Source: Coriobacteriia bacterium (GTDB lineage Bacteria > Actinomycetota > Coriobacteriia > Coriobacteriales > QAMH01). From it: a DNA stretch of 64,000 nt. The position numbers were made by a program, and so were the translations under genes. The stretch covers positions 1 through 64,000 of the forward strand of contig QAMH01000008.1 of NCBI GenBank assembly GCA_003149935.1, given 5' to 3'. Position 1 is the stretch's first letter. Each line of letters opens with the position of its first letter. The notes beneath the pieces were generated by a model. The model ran no database searches, was not told the origin of the DNA, and worked only from the letters and a program-made list of their open reading frames with translations. Below are positions 52,785-62,052 of this stretch, one piece after another.

Positions 52785-54266
52785 CTACAGGGGACGTTTC
52801 TCCAATCTCTCTTCGTAGCTGTTAATCCATGGCTGGATCTTCTCGAAGGCAGAGCCCATCGACAAAACCCCCATGTCGTTGTAACGCTGACCTATAACCT
52901 GCATGCCGACGGGCGACCCGTCCTGCGCGAAGCCCGCGGGAATCGACATCGCGGGATGGCCCGTAAAGTTACAGAAATACGTAAGGCACCACCCGATGAG
53001 CGGCTCCACTCTCTGCCCATTGACCTCACGCACGAGCGTGTCCCTGTCGGGGTCGTTCGCAGGCGGATTGCAAGCGTTGGTAGGTGAAACGATGAAGTCA
53101 AACTGCTCGAAAGCGTCTTGCATCGCATCGAACACCTCAGTCCTTATGGTGTCGTTTCTAATGAGATCCTTATATCCACGCGCATACGAATCCATCGTCC
53201 AGTACATGAGCTCGTGGCTCAGATCCTCCGGATAGTCGCGGATGAGGTCGATACCCTGCTCCTTCCACGCCATTATCGATTCGCTATTGACGATTGACAC
53301 GAGCTGGCACCATGCCTCGGCAAGCTCGATATGCGAGCGCCCCTTGAGTGAGAAATCGAGCGGCTCGACGATGGCGCCGGCCTCCTCGAAGCGCTTCGCC
53401 GCTTTCTCGACAATGGCCGCAACCTCGGGATCAACAGGATAGATGCCGAAGTCCGATGTGAAGCCAATGCGCTTGCCTTCGATGGATACGTCGAGCGCTT
53501 CGGTGAAGTCGATGTGCCCCCAGTCGATGCTGAAGGGATCGCGGGGATCGTAATACGTCATCTCCGTAAGCGCGCGAGCGGCATCCTCGATCGTGCGCGT
53601 CTGCGCGCCGTCAAAACAAAAGGGATGACTCGTTCCAAAGCCATCGGGACGGGGCGAATTCGACACGAGCCCAAGAGATGGCTTGTATCCCACGATGCCA
53701 CACCAGGCAGCGGGAATGCGTATGGAGCCTCCACCATCGGTACCTTCGGCAATGGGCAAGAGCCCATCGGCGACTGCCGCAGATGAGCCGCCGGATGAGC
53801 CGCCAGAGTTGAAACCAACCTTGAACGGCGTGCTGGTGGCACCATAGAGCTTGTTATCGCACGTCCCGCGAAACGCGAGAGAAGGCGAGTTGGTCTTTCC
53901 GACGAAGATAGCCCCCGCATCGATCATCGACTTGGTGTAGGTCGAATGACAAACGTCTATGATGTCCTTGACGGCGGGGATTCCGCCGCAGCTTCCCTTC
54001 CAGCCAGGAAGCACCGGCGTGAAATCTTTGGCCGCGGTCGGAATGCCAAAAAACGCACCCTGGGCCTCCCCGGCCATGAGCTTTTGCTCGGCCTCCTTCG
54101 CCTTGAGACGCGCGCCCTCGAAATCCACATCGACTAGCGCGTTGATGCTTCTGTTGCGCCTTTCGATACGATCGATGAAATAATCCATGACCTCAACTGG
54201 AGACAGGTCCTTGGCCATAATCTTGCGATGGATATCAGACGCGCTCATGAAGCTGATGTCTTCCAC
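52785..54266 (-). CDS. Amidase (amidase signature family)
   Basis: 493 residues, hydrolysing amides with a Ser-Ser-Lys triad: Lys80 in TAAKDFTP, the GGSSGGSSAAVA stretch (~154-165) with the middle Ser, and Ser181 in GTDGGGSIRIP. No signal peptide. AAAGGAG is 8 nt before GTG 54266, so this start was chosen over ATG 54290, which lacks one. It follows the SLC13-type transporter (54-bp gap) and lies in the same direction as the second molybdoenzyme operon. Confidence 0.92.
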   Translation of the reverse strand: MEDISFMSASDIHRKIMAKDLSPVEVMDYFIDRIERRNRSINALVDVDFEGARLKAKEAEQKLMAGEAQGAFFGIPTAAKDFTPVLPGWKGSCGGIPAVKDIIDVCHSTYTKSMIDAGAIFVGKTNSPSLAFRGTCDNKLYGATSTPFKVGFNSGGSSGGSSAAVADGLLPIAEGTDGGGSIRIPAAWCGIVGYKPSLGLVSNSPRPDGFGTSHPFCFDGAQTRTIEDAARALTEMTYYDPRDPFSIDWGHIDFTEALDVSIEGKRIGFTSDFGIYPVDPEVAAIVEKAAKRFEEAGAIVEPLDFSLKGRSHIELAEAWCQLVSIVNSESIMAWKEQGIDLIRDYPEDLSHELMYWTMDSYARGYKDLIRNDTIRTEVFDAMQDAFEQFDFIVSPTNACNPPANDPDRDTLVREVNGQRVEPLIGWCLTYFCNFTGHPAMSIPAGFAQDGSPVGMQVIGQRYNDMGVLSMGSAFEKIQPWINSYEERLEKRPL

Positions 54267-54320
54267 TTTGCTCACTCCTTTCGAATTCATGCTATGCGAT
54301 TACCGATCACGCGCTCCCCA

Positions 54321-55733
54321 TCAAGCGAGACCCATGAGGGTGCAGACGGCCGGAATAATCACGGCAACAAGAATGATGGCGGCAACACTTGGAATCCAGC
54401 CCGCCTTGAACTGGTCGAGCGGCGAGAAGTACTTCCGGTCACTCGAATAGGCGACGTATACGCATAGGTCGAGCGGCAGCAGAAATGCGGCACACGAGAA
54501 GACAGCGCACAAGAAGATCGCGGCCGTAACGTTTCCGCCGAGGCTTGCGACCAGGGTGCAAATCGGAATCGTGATAAGGCCCGCGACCGCAGCGCCTGCC
54601 GGTAGGATGTTATGGAATATGCAGGCAAAGGTGGCCGCGATGAGCAGGACGATGATTACCGGAAGACCGCTCATGGGGCCGAAAATGGCTCCGACCAGCC
54701 AAGCCATCGAACCCGTAGCCATCATGCCGGCAACGACACAGCCCACGGCCCAGTTAAGCATCACGACCTGCCAAGGACTTTCGTCGCAATACTGCTTGAA
54801 CGAAACGCATTTGAAAGGCGGAAGGAAGAGCAGGCCGAGGGCAACGAGGCCGACGACGACAATGTCAAAAGCGGGAACCCACGAACTTGCAAACCACAGG
54901 ATCATGGAGGCGAGGATGACGAGCATTCCCCAGATTTCGTTCTTGGTAAAGCCGGGGAGAGCCTGATGCTCCTCCTTGATGCGAACGAGCGCATCCTCGC
55001 TGATCGGCTCGGGCTTGAAGACCTTGACGAGCACGATCCAGGTAATCGGCAGCAGCACGATGTTCGCGATGACGCCCAAAATCATCCAGTTGGCAAACGT
55101 GATGGTGACACCCGTAGCCTGCTCGGCGAATCCCATGGCGAGAACGTTTACGACACTTCCAACCGGCGTGAGGTAACCGCCGATATAGGAAGCAAACACG
55201 ATGCCGAGAATAAGGGACTTTGCCAGAGGCGACTTGCCACCCCAGGGCGTCTTGTTCTCGTCAAGAATCTTATAGGCAAAGGGCAACATCATCAGGACGA
55301 GCACGAGATCATCGATGACCGCCGACAGAAGCGCCGTCGCAAGCATGAGCCCAGCGAGTATCTTTTTCGAATCGTTCTTGGCCCAGCTAAGCACGCGAGC
55401 GATAATGCGCAGGGATATCGACGAATACTGCACGAACAACGCAAACGCAAAGCATGACAGGCAGAGCACCATCGCGACACTCACGCCTCCTGCCCACGTT
55501 TCCCCTGGCGTGAGAATCCCCAGGATGGGAACCGCAGCCGCGAACAGCCATGCCGTGATTAAGATAGGGATCGCTTCGGTAATCCATAGCAAAATTGCCG
55601 CGAGCAAAAGGCCGATGAGCATCTTTCCGGCAAATGACAGGCCTTCCGGATTTGGAATGAAGATCGTTATCACCACAATGGCTATCGCTATCGCGACAAC
55701 GCAAATTTTGAACGATGTCTTTTCTCTCATCAC
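54321..55733 (-). CDS. SLC13/DASS-type anion transporter
   Basis: 470 residues with ~11 hydrophobic segments. The conserved pairs TPVGSVVNVL and N-rich/IFHNILPAGAA segments fit the divalent anion:sodium symporter fold, which carries di-/tricarboxylates or sulfate-like anions. It may import the substrate of the neighbouring amidase or molybdoenzyme. GGGGAG precedes GTG 55733 (6 nt) and an ATG 3 nt later. Confidence 0.85.
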   Translation of the reverse strand: MMREKTSFKICVVAIAIAIVVITIFIPNPEGLSFAGKMLIGLLLAAILLWITEAIPILITAWLFAAAVPILGILTPGETWAGGVSVAMVLCLSCFAFALFVQYSSISLRIIARVLSWAKNDSKKILAGLMLATALLSAVIDDLVLVLMMLPFAYKILDENKTPWGGKSPLAKSLILGIVFASYIGGYLTPVGSVVNVLAMGFAEQATGVTITFANWMILGVIANIVLLPITWIVLVKVFKPEPISEDALVRIKEEHQALPGFTKNEIWGMLVILASMILWFASSWVPAFDIVVVGLVALGLLFLPPFKCVSFKQYCDESPWQVVMLNWAVGCVVAGMMATGSMAWLVGAIFGPMSGLPVIIVLLIAATFACIFHNILPAGAAVAGLITIPICTLVASLGGNVTAAIFLCAVFSCAAFLLPLDLCVYVAYSSDRKYFSPLDQFKAGWIPSVAAIILVAVIIPAVCTLMGLA

Positions 55734-55871
55734 ATATCACTCCCCAAGTGATTAGTTGATTTATTGGAGCTGCCCCACCGAGAGGGAGGGACAAAACTGA
55801 CGGGGCAGCTCCTCTGGAATGAGCGGCGACCGAACCCCAGACATGCCGATCAGCCGCGAAAGGCACGGATG

Positions 55872-56201
55872 CTAGAGCGCGAACAGGACCTTCTTCGAGC
55901 CGGCTTCGATGTTCTGGGCAAGCTCGTCGATGGTGCCGTACTCCATGCACTTGGCCTGGCAGTGCTGCACGCACGTCGGCAGCTTTCCCATGGCGACGCG
56001 CTCTGCGCAACCAGCGCATTGCGAGGTGAGCGCGGGCAGATACGACAGCTGCCATTTGCCGTCGCCGTACTCCCACGGCCCGATTTCCTGCACGAGGATT
56101 CCGGTCTGGCCAATTGGAAGGCCGTTGTGCATCTGGCATGCCATCTCGCAGGAATGGCATCCCGAACACCATTCGGTGTCGATCATGATTCCGTACGCCA
56201 T
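55872..56201 (-). CDS. Ferredoxin-type 4Fe-4S subunit of the second molybdoenzyme
   Basis: 109 residues with two cysteine sets: C12, C15, C18, C22 (WCSGCHSCEMAC) and C62, C65, C77, C81 (CAGC...TCVQHC). Homologous to the protein at 10805-11140. No signal peptide. Starts 3 bp past the molybdoenzyme stop, tightly coupled. Confidence 0.93.
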   Translation of the reverse strand: MAYGIMIDTEWCSGCHSCEMACQMHNGLPIGQTGILVQEIGPWEYGDGKWQLSYLPALTSQCAGCAERVAMGKLPTCVQHCQAKCMEYGTIDELAQNIEAGSKKVLFAL

Positions 56202-56204
56202 CTT

Positions 56205-58445
56205 CTATTCACCTTCCTCGACCTTGTAGAGCTTGCAAATGGACGTCTTGTAGTTGGCGCCAAAGCCGCTCTTGCCACATGACATCGGGACCAGATTGTT
56301 GATGTTGACGTCAAAGACGTCGTAGAGGTTCTCGGGGTCTGCCTCGGGGAACCACCATCCGTGATCACACGACACGACACGCGGATCGACTATCGGCGTA
56401 ATCTTGATGGTTCGCTTTGCCCGGCCGAGTGGGTTTTCCACCCAGACCCACTCTCCTTCAGTAAAGCCGTATTCAGCCGCAACGTCAGGATGCACCTCGA
56501 TATAGGGCCACGGGTTCATGCGGCGCAGGCGCTCGATCTGACGATGCTCCGAGTGGAACGAGCTCCAGCGTCTGGCGCCCGTGGTGAGCACGAACGGATA
56601 CTCGTTCATGAGCTCGGGGGTGGATAGCGGCGAGGGGTCCGGCTCGTCGTAATACGGCATGGGATCGAGGCCGCAACGGTTGTAGAAAGTGGACCAGAGC
56701 TCGATGCGACCCGTCGCCGTGTTGAAGCCGGGTTGCCCGTCAAAGCGGAGCTTGCCGGTCTCGTAGCGACGGTACTCGAAGGGCAGGTAGAGCGGTGCCT
56801 TTTCACGCAGCTCCTCGAAACTCATGCCCGTGCTCTCGATCATCGAGGAGAGCATGTCGGGCACGTTGTCCCAGGGCCACGCCTCGGGATTCAGGCGCTT
56901 TCCGATCAGGAGGTTGATCTCCGCATCGGATTTGGCCTCTCCGATCTGCGTGACCTTGTTGATGACCTCGCCACGTTGCAAGCCGTCACCAAGACGTAGG
57001 CCGTCCTTTTCCGGATAGGTGCATGCTGGGAGCACGACATCGGCCGCCGCCATGGCCGTCGGTGTCATGAAGAGGTCGACAACGACATTGAAGTCAAGGC
57101 GAAGCAGACCCTCGAGCACCCGCTTGGGACTTGCCGCCATGCAGGCGATGGCATTGTTGGTCTGCAGCCACGCAGCGTGCATCTTGTAGGGTTTGTCAGT
57201 CAACAGCGTCTCGAGGAGCGAGTCGTTGGACGCGACCTGGAACCCAAGCTTGAGCAGCGGGTAGTCATCAAGACCGATGCGCTTTGCCTTCTGCTCCTCG
57301 CTCAAGAGCTCGCCTCCCCAACCACCGGAATACGCGATGAGCTCGACGGGGAAGATGTTGCTGCCGGGAACGTCCACGTTACCCGTGATCTGGAACAGGC
57401 CGACAATGGCCTGACCCGCGGGCAGGGCTTCCTTCACCATGTCGACGGCCAGGCCCCACTGCATTGCGCAGGGCTTGCTCGTGGCAAGCAGGCGCGCGGC
57501 GCGGACAATCTGGTCTTCGGGAACCCAGGTAATCTCAGCCACCTTGGAGGGCGGGTATTCCTGCACGCGCTCCTTGAGCTCATCGAATCCGTAGGTCCAT
57601 CGATCGACGAAATCGTGATCGTAGAGGTCCTCGTTGATGATGACGTTCATCATGCCAAGCGCGAGCGCGGCGTCGGTACCGGGACGTAAGCGTAGATGCT
57701 CCTCCGCCTTGAGCGAAAGCCAGGTGACGCGGGGGTCGACCATCATGATCTTCATGCCGCGCTTCATGAGGTCGATGACCCAATGCCCGAAGAAGCCATC
57801 CGAATTTGCACGCAGAGGATAGTTTCCCCAGATGACCATCATCTGGGGCATTTGCCAGTTGGGATTGTCATAGCGATCCGGGAACTGCTGGGCGCAGTCA
57901 GCCACCGTGTAACTACCGCAAGTCGCTGCCATGCCAGCCACGCGGGGGAGATAGCACGCATTGCCGGATAGGGCGAAGCAGCAGTAGTTGGGCGAACCGT
58001 ATGACCACGCGATGCGCGTAATCCAACTCGAGATGTCACGACCGGTTCCCTGCCCGAAAAGCACCGTCTCGGCACCGTACTTGTCTCGAATCTCGATGAG
58101 GCGCTCCGAGACGTAATCAATCGCCTCGTCCCAGCTCATGCGCTCCCATCTATCCTTTCCGCGGTCCTCCTTCGCGCGCTTCATGGGATAGAGCAGGCGG
58201 TCCTTGTGGTTGGTCACCTCGGGAAGGTCCAGACAGCGTATGCACAGGCGACCATCGTTGTAGGGATTCTCGGGATCTCCCTCGACACGGGCGAGCTTGC
58301 CGTCGGCATCGGTGTAGAGCAAGACGCCGCAGCCCAAATGGCAACCCGGTCCCGTCCATGCGCTACCACGTGTAACGGTATACTCCCCTTCCTGGTACTG
58401 CCATGGCTTCTCATGCGGAACTTCCATGTATCCTTTGTCTTCCAT
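56205..58445 (-). CDS. Molybdopterin oxidoreductase (DMSO reductase family), second cytoplasmic catalytic subunit
   Basis: 746 residues. N-terminal Fe-S ligands C35, C39, C68, C71 (GPGCHLGCG...LCIRC), domain motifs KRAKEDRG and VDPRVTW, C-terminal molydop-binding LTTGARRWSSFHSEH. The candidate Mo ligand is C164 in GNACYLPR, aligned with C154 of the first enzyme. No Tat signal or membrane subunit. AGGAGAGG precedes ATG 58445. It differs considerably from the first enzyme in the middle region, so the substrates likely differ; a membrane LuxR regulator is divergent 201 bp upstream. Confidence 0.93.
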   Translation of the reverse strand: MEDKGYMEVPHEKPWQYQEGEYTVTRGSAWTGPGCHLGCGVLLYTDADGKLARVEGDPENPYNDGRLCIRCLDLPEVTNHKDRLLYPMKRAKEDRGKDRWERMSWDEAIDYVSERLIEIRDKYGAETVLFGQGTGRDISSWITRIAWSYGSPNYCCFALSGNACYLPRVAGMAATCGSYTVADCAQQFPDRYDNPNWQMPQMMVIWGNYPLRANSDGFFGHWVIDLMKRGMKIMMVDPRVTWLSLKAEEHLRLRPGTDAALALGMMNVIINEDLYDHDFVDRWTYGFDELKERVQEYPPSKVAEITWVPEDQIVRAARLLATSKPCAMQWGLAVDMVKEALPAGQAIVGLFQITGNVDVPGSNIFPVELIAYSGGWGGELLSEEQKAKRIGLDDYPLLKLGFQVASNDSLLETLLTDKPYKMHAAWLQTNNAIACMAASPKRVLEGLLRLDFNVVVDLFMTPTAMAAADVVLPACTYPEKDGLRLGDGLQRGEVINKVTQIGEAKSDAEINLLIGKRLNPEAWPWDNVPDMLSSMIESTGMSFEELREKAPLYLPFEYRRYETGKLRFDGQPGFNTATGRIELWSTFYNRCGLDPMPYYDEPDPSPLSTPELMNEYPFVLTTGARRWSSFHSEHRQIERLRRMNPWPYIEVHPDVAAEYGFTEGEWVWVENPLGRAKRTIKITPIVDPRVVSCDHGWWFPEADPENLYDVFDVNINNLVPMSCGKSGFGANYKTSICKLYKVEEGE

Positions 58446-58646
58446 ATTCGTATCCTCTCCTCTTGTCCAGCCTTGCTAAGCCAGATACGATGGATGAGAC
58501 CCGTTCCACTGCGCCGGCGTTAGAATTCGTGGGGCGGGCTCGGCTGGCATGCACCATAGAGCCGGGGTCTCCCGTGGGGAATCGGCTAAAATCATGCTTG
58601 CTCGAAAAGACCCTGGAAAAAGGGTGAAACCACTTGGAAGAGCACT

Positions 58647-60134
58647 ATGGAAAAAAGTACTAAACCTTCGTATGAGCAGGGAGAACAGGGCAACGTCCCC
58701 ATCCTGTTCTACATCAGCTTCGGGTTCTCGTTCTTCTGGATGCTCTTGCTAGTCGGACTGCTCAATAACTCCGTCGCGCAGGCTCTTGGCGCTCCCGCTC
58801 CCACTCTCATGCCAACACCGGCGGCGCTTTGTCTCGGACTCGTCGTCGCGAATCTGGCCACATCGTTCAAATGCGACTATTTCTCCACCAAAATCGGAAA
58901 TGGCATCCTGAACGCGATGTCCGTCATAGGGCCGCTGGTGCCGAGCGGCGTCCTCGTTTACGCCATCATCGCGCAAGCGCAGCTCCCGATGCCGGTCAAT
59001 GACATCGCCTGGGGCATCATGGGGCTTGGGATAGGATGCCTTCTCGCAATCTGGTCAGAGATACTCGAGGGATTCACGAAGAAGTTCTCGTCAAGGGTCG
59101 CCGCCGTGTCCGTAATCATCGGCGCGATACTCTATTTCATGGTGTCGAATATCGAGCTTCCGCTTAGCATCTGCGCGGTCTGCCTGGCAGCGCCAGCAAG
59201 TCTGACGCTACAGTACTTCTTGCGCGGGGAAGTTCCGCCGATAGAGTTCGTGTCCCGTGCCGAATCCTTGAAGCGGCATAAGCTCACCTGGCCGATTGAC
59301 GTTCTCAACTGCCTATACGGAGCCGTCTTTGGCCTGGCGTTGTGCATGCTCTCGCAGTCTCTGGACGATGTGTTCACGTTTGCGGGAATCGCTCTGGCTG
59401 CAACCATCGGTGGCCTCATTATGATTTTCGTGTTTAGCAAGAACAGGGAAAAGATGATGCACGGATCGGTGCAGAGAAAGATCTTTCCCGCCCTCGTGAT
59501 CGGACTGCTCCCGATGCCCTTCGTGGACGGAGGCCTGCAGACCCTGTGCCTGCTCGTCATCCTCGTGAGTTTTGTATGCCTCGTAATCGTCGATTTGGAC
59601 GCTCTTTATCTGCTCACCAAGAAATACCATGTCGGCGCGCTCTATCTTATAGGCCGTGGGCAAAGCCCCATCTTTCTCGGCGTCGGCCTGGGCTACCTGC
59701 TCGCCTTTATCTCGATGTCAAGCGGAGCATTTGATAGCGGCCAACTTTCGCTCATATCTCTTGTCCTGGTCATCGCCTTGTCCTTGTCCGTATCGTTCAT
59801 CGACTTTGACAAGGACCACCTCGAGGACGAACGGGAACCTCAGGGAACGACGCCCGCGATAACCGAGGATGCCTTGGGGCGCATGCCGTGGGAAGCAAAA
59901 TGCGCGGTCATAACGGAAAAGTACGACCTTTCCACCCGGGAAGCCGAAGTGTTTACCCTGCTTGCCCGTGGCCGTGGAACGACATACATCCAGGAAAAGC
60001 TCTTCATTTCTCCCCACACCGTGAAAACGCATGTCTACAAGATATATCGCAAGCTTGGCATCAACTCACGCGAAGAGCTCATCACGCTCGTGGAGGAAGA
60101 GCCCCTTGACGGAGGCGCTCACAGCGAGGAGTAG
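58647..60134 (+). CDS. LuxR-type regulator with N-terminal polytopic membrane domain
   Basis: 495 residues. About twelve hydrophobic segments fill residues 20-390, and a GerE/LuxR HTH closes the protein (~430-485: LSTREAEVFTLLARGRGTTY...SPHTVKTHVYKIYRKLG). This architecture is common in Eggerthellaceae, where such genes neighbour molybdoenzymes. It probably senses a ligand in or near the membrane and controls the divergent operon. ATG 58647 has GGAAGAG upstream; no operator was recognised in the 201-bp spacer. Confidence 0.92.
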   Translation: MEKSTKPSYEQGEQGNVPILFYISFGFSFFWMLLLVGLLNNSVAQALGAPAPTLMPTPAALCLGLVVANLATSFKCDYFSTKIGNGILNAMSVIGPLVPSGVLVYAIIAQAQLPMPVNDIAWGIMGLGIGCLLAIWSEILEGFTKKFSSRVAAVSVIIGAILYFMVSNIELPLSICAVCLAAPASLTLQYFLRGEVPPIEFVSRAESLKRHKLTWPIDVLNCLYGAVFGLALCMLSQSLDDVFTFAGIALAATIGGLIMIFVFSKNREKMMHGSVQRKIFPALVIGLLPMPFVDGGLQTLCLLVILVSFVCLVIVDLDALYLLTKKYHVGALYLIGRGQSPIFLGVGLGYLLAFISMSSGAFDSGQLSLISLVLVIALSLSVSFIDFDKDHLEDEREPQGTTPAITEDALGRMPWEAKCAVITEKYDLSTREAEVFTLLARGRGTTYIQEKLFISPHTVKTHVYKIYRKLGINSREELITLVEEEPLDGGAHSEE

Positions 60135-60238
60135 GTCTCCGCAATCTCTGATCTTCCAAGGCGCGCGGCTCATCTCAGAAACGGCGCCCTGGCAAGACGT
60201 CTGCCCGGAGACGTTGCTTCAGCAGGGGCGGGAATGGG

Positions 60239-60290
60239 AAGTTTTGCGGGTTATGGCGGCCCGTAACGGCCATAGGTCGCAAAACGTAAC
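60239..60290. repeat. Palindromic repeat (GTTTTGCG...CGCAAAAC)
   Basis: GTTTTGCGGGTTATGGC and GGCCATAGGTCGCAAAAC pair around a GGCCCGTAAC centre; a partial repeat of the left arm (GTTCTGCGGGTTGTGGC) follows at 60302. It sits in the 275-bp gap between the LuxR and DedA genes, which are convergent; it may aid termination of both. Confidence 0.6.
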
Positions 60291-60409
60291 GGGAACGGGA
60301 AGTTCTGCGGGTTGTGGCGCGCGTCATGGCAGTCGCCGACGACCGTCCGTAGCCTATATATGTGACGTTTGGGCACGCGCGTCGCGCATAGCGTTACTCG
60401 ACGTCCGCG

Positions 60410-61078
60410 CTATTCCGCAGCTTCCTTCTTCTTCCCGGCGCTCATCTTGGCCTTGATGAGGCCGGCAACGGTGGGGATAAACGAGATGACCACGATGCCA
60501 ATGATGACAAGCTCGAAATGGTCCTGGACAAAGGGCACGCCGCCGAAGAAGTAGCCCAGCAGCGTGAACAGGCACACCCAGGTGACACCGCCGAGTACGT
60601 TGAACAGCGTGAAACGCCCGAAGTGCATCTCGCCCATGCCTGCCAGAAACGGCGCAAAAGTGCGGATGATCGGGAAAAAGCGCGTAAGGAATACGGCAAT
60701 CGAACCATACTTGTCGAGCATGGCCTGCGTCTTTTCGATGCGCTCGGGCGTGAGCGCCTTGACGCGACCACTTGCCACGATAGCCTGACCCACCTTGCGG
60801 CCAATCCAGTAGTTGGAGGTGTTGCCCAGGATGGCGGCAATCGTCATGAGAATGATGAGCACGAAGATGTTGAGGCCACCACCATCGGCCGCGAAAATGC
60901 CCGCGCAGAAGAGCAGCGAGTCGCCCGGCAGAAACGGCGTGACGACCAGGCCCGTCTCGACGAAGATGATGAGGAACAACGGCGTGTAAACCCACACGGG
61001 ACCCAGCTCGATGATCCACTGCGCGATGAATCCACGCGGATCACGTAGTAGGTCGATGAAAAACTGTATTACTTCCAT
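60410..61078 (-). CDS. DedA-family membrane protein
   Basis: 222 residues with ~5-6 hydrophobic segments and the family motifs GLVVTPFLPGDSLLF, NYWIGRKVG and RFFPIIRTFAPFLAGMG. Members (undecaprenyl phosphate/PE translocases) maintain envelope and pH homeostasis. GGGAG is just before ATG 61078. Directly downstream of the SRP RNA gene. Confidence 0.92.
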   Translation of the reverse strand: MEVIQFFIDLLRDPRGFIAQWIIELGPVWVYTPLFLIIFVETGLVVTPFLPGDSLLFCAGIFAADGGGLNIFVLIILMTIAAILGNTSNYWIGRKVGQAIVASGRVKALTPERIEKTQAMLDKYGSIAVFLTRFFPIIRTFAPFLAGMGEMHFGRFTLFNVLGGVTWVCLFTLLGYFFGGVPFVQDHFELVIIGIVVISFIPTVAGLIKAKMSAGKKKEAAE

Positions 61079-61106
61079 TGCTCCCTAACTCACACAACAA
61101 GTGCGC

Positions 61107-61199
61107 CGTATGGACTTGGGCGCCCACCAGAGGCCCCTTATGGCTGCTTCCTCCCGGACCTGACCAGGTTCGGGACATGATGCCGCCCAAGCCCATGCG
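61107..61199 (-). ncRNA. ffs: Signal recognition particle RNA (small bacterial type)
   Basis: The conserved domain IV core GGTCAGGTCCGGGAGGAAGC lies in the middle on the minus strand. The ends pair as an 11-bp stem (GGGCTTGGGCG / CGCCCAAGTCC) plus a further 7-bp extension, giving a ~93-nt hairpin. The RNA binds Ffh for co-translational targeting. Boundaries are estimated from pairing. Confidence 0.92.
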
Positions 61200-61274
61200 A
61201 CGCACTCGCAAGCGTTGGAACATTGTAGCGCTTGATGGCAATGGAGATGCGTAAAATACATGTAAAGTGGCTGC

Positions 61275-61682
61275 CTACTCGACAGCAGCGTCACCCTCGG
61301 CCACCGCGCCATTGGCCGATGGCTCGGCATCGCCATTGTTCGAAACCTTATCGAACACGGTGGTCTTCGTACCACCCGCTCCATCGCTCTCGTCGAGCGT
61401 GAGCTGCTGGTCGTTGTTGCCGAAGCTGTACTTTGCCTCGCCTGTTGCATCGCCTGACTTGTAGGTGATGGTCTTGGAGCCAGGGTCGATCGTGTAATCA
61501 AAGGTGTTGCCGACAAGCTTGAACTTATCCCCCGAGAAGACGACCGTGACCTCTGTGTCCTTGATCTTCCACTCGCCCACGAGCTCGTTGGCATCTGACG
61601 ACCCGCATGCCGCAAACGCGAACAGGCAGGTACAGGACATGATCGCCGCGATAAAGCATGCGATAAGGCGTTTTTTAATCAT
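61275..61682 (-). CDS. Small lipoprotein
   Basis: 135 residues: a type II signal peptide with lipobox FAAC (CLFAFAACGSS), then a ~75-residue β-rich domain (LVGEWKIKDTEVTVVFSG...DYTIDPGSKTITYKSGD) resembling DUF4923/lipocalin-like small lipoproteins, and an acidic tail. AGGAG is 7 nt from ATG 61682, chosen over 61709. Its role is unknown. Confidence 0.85.
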   Translation of the reverse strand: MIKKRLIACFIAAIMSCTCLFAFAACGSSDANELVGEWKIKDTEVTVVFSGDKFKLVGNTFDYTIDPGSKTITYKSGDATGEAKYSFGNNDQQLTLDESDGAGGTKTTVFDKVSNNGDAEPSANGAVAEGDAAVE

Positions 61683-61739
61683 GTCGTGCTCCTTTGCTTG
61701 GATCGTCACGTACGAATCGGGCTAAGTGTACCCGTAGAC

Positions 61740-61937
61740 TTAGTCTTCGTCCTCGTCATCGTCAAAGGACAGAAAATCGTCATCTGACTTTGACGCGGGC
61801 TTATGCCGCTCGGGGAAAAGCAACTTGGTTCGACGCTCGAGAATGATGGCAATCAGCAGAAAGAGGAGCAGGCCAACGCCAATGATGAGGAGAACGCCCC
61901 CCGTCAAACCAAAGTATGCGAAGTATTCGTCGAACAT
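61740..61937 (-). CDS. Small membrane protein with acidic C-terminus (65 aa)
   Basis: A short N-terminal segment, one long hydrophobic helix (GGVLLIIGVGLLLFLLIAII), a basic juxtamembrane patch and a strongly acidic tail (DDDFLSFDDDEDED). GGGAGAGAG precedes ATG 61937. No known family. 116 bp from serS in the opposite orientation. Confidence 0.72.
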   Translation of the reverse strand: MFDEYFAYFGLTGGVLLIIGVGLLLFLLIAIILERRTKLLFPERHKPASKSDDDFLSFDDDEDED

Positions 61938-62052
61938 GCTCTCTCCCAGCTAAAAGTCACGGGTCGCATGGTACCGCAAAACGCGCCGTGAGAGGTATAC
62001 TTGCTCGCAACACATTTCGAACGGCACAACGCGCGCACGCACAGGAGGAACA

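Noticed and set aside
61938..62052. T-box or other riboswitch before serS
   Set aside because: The 115-bp leader is short and no T-box consensus or antiterminator was recognised.
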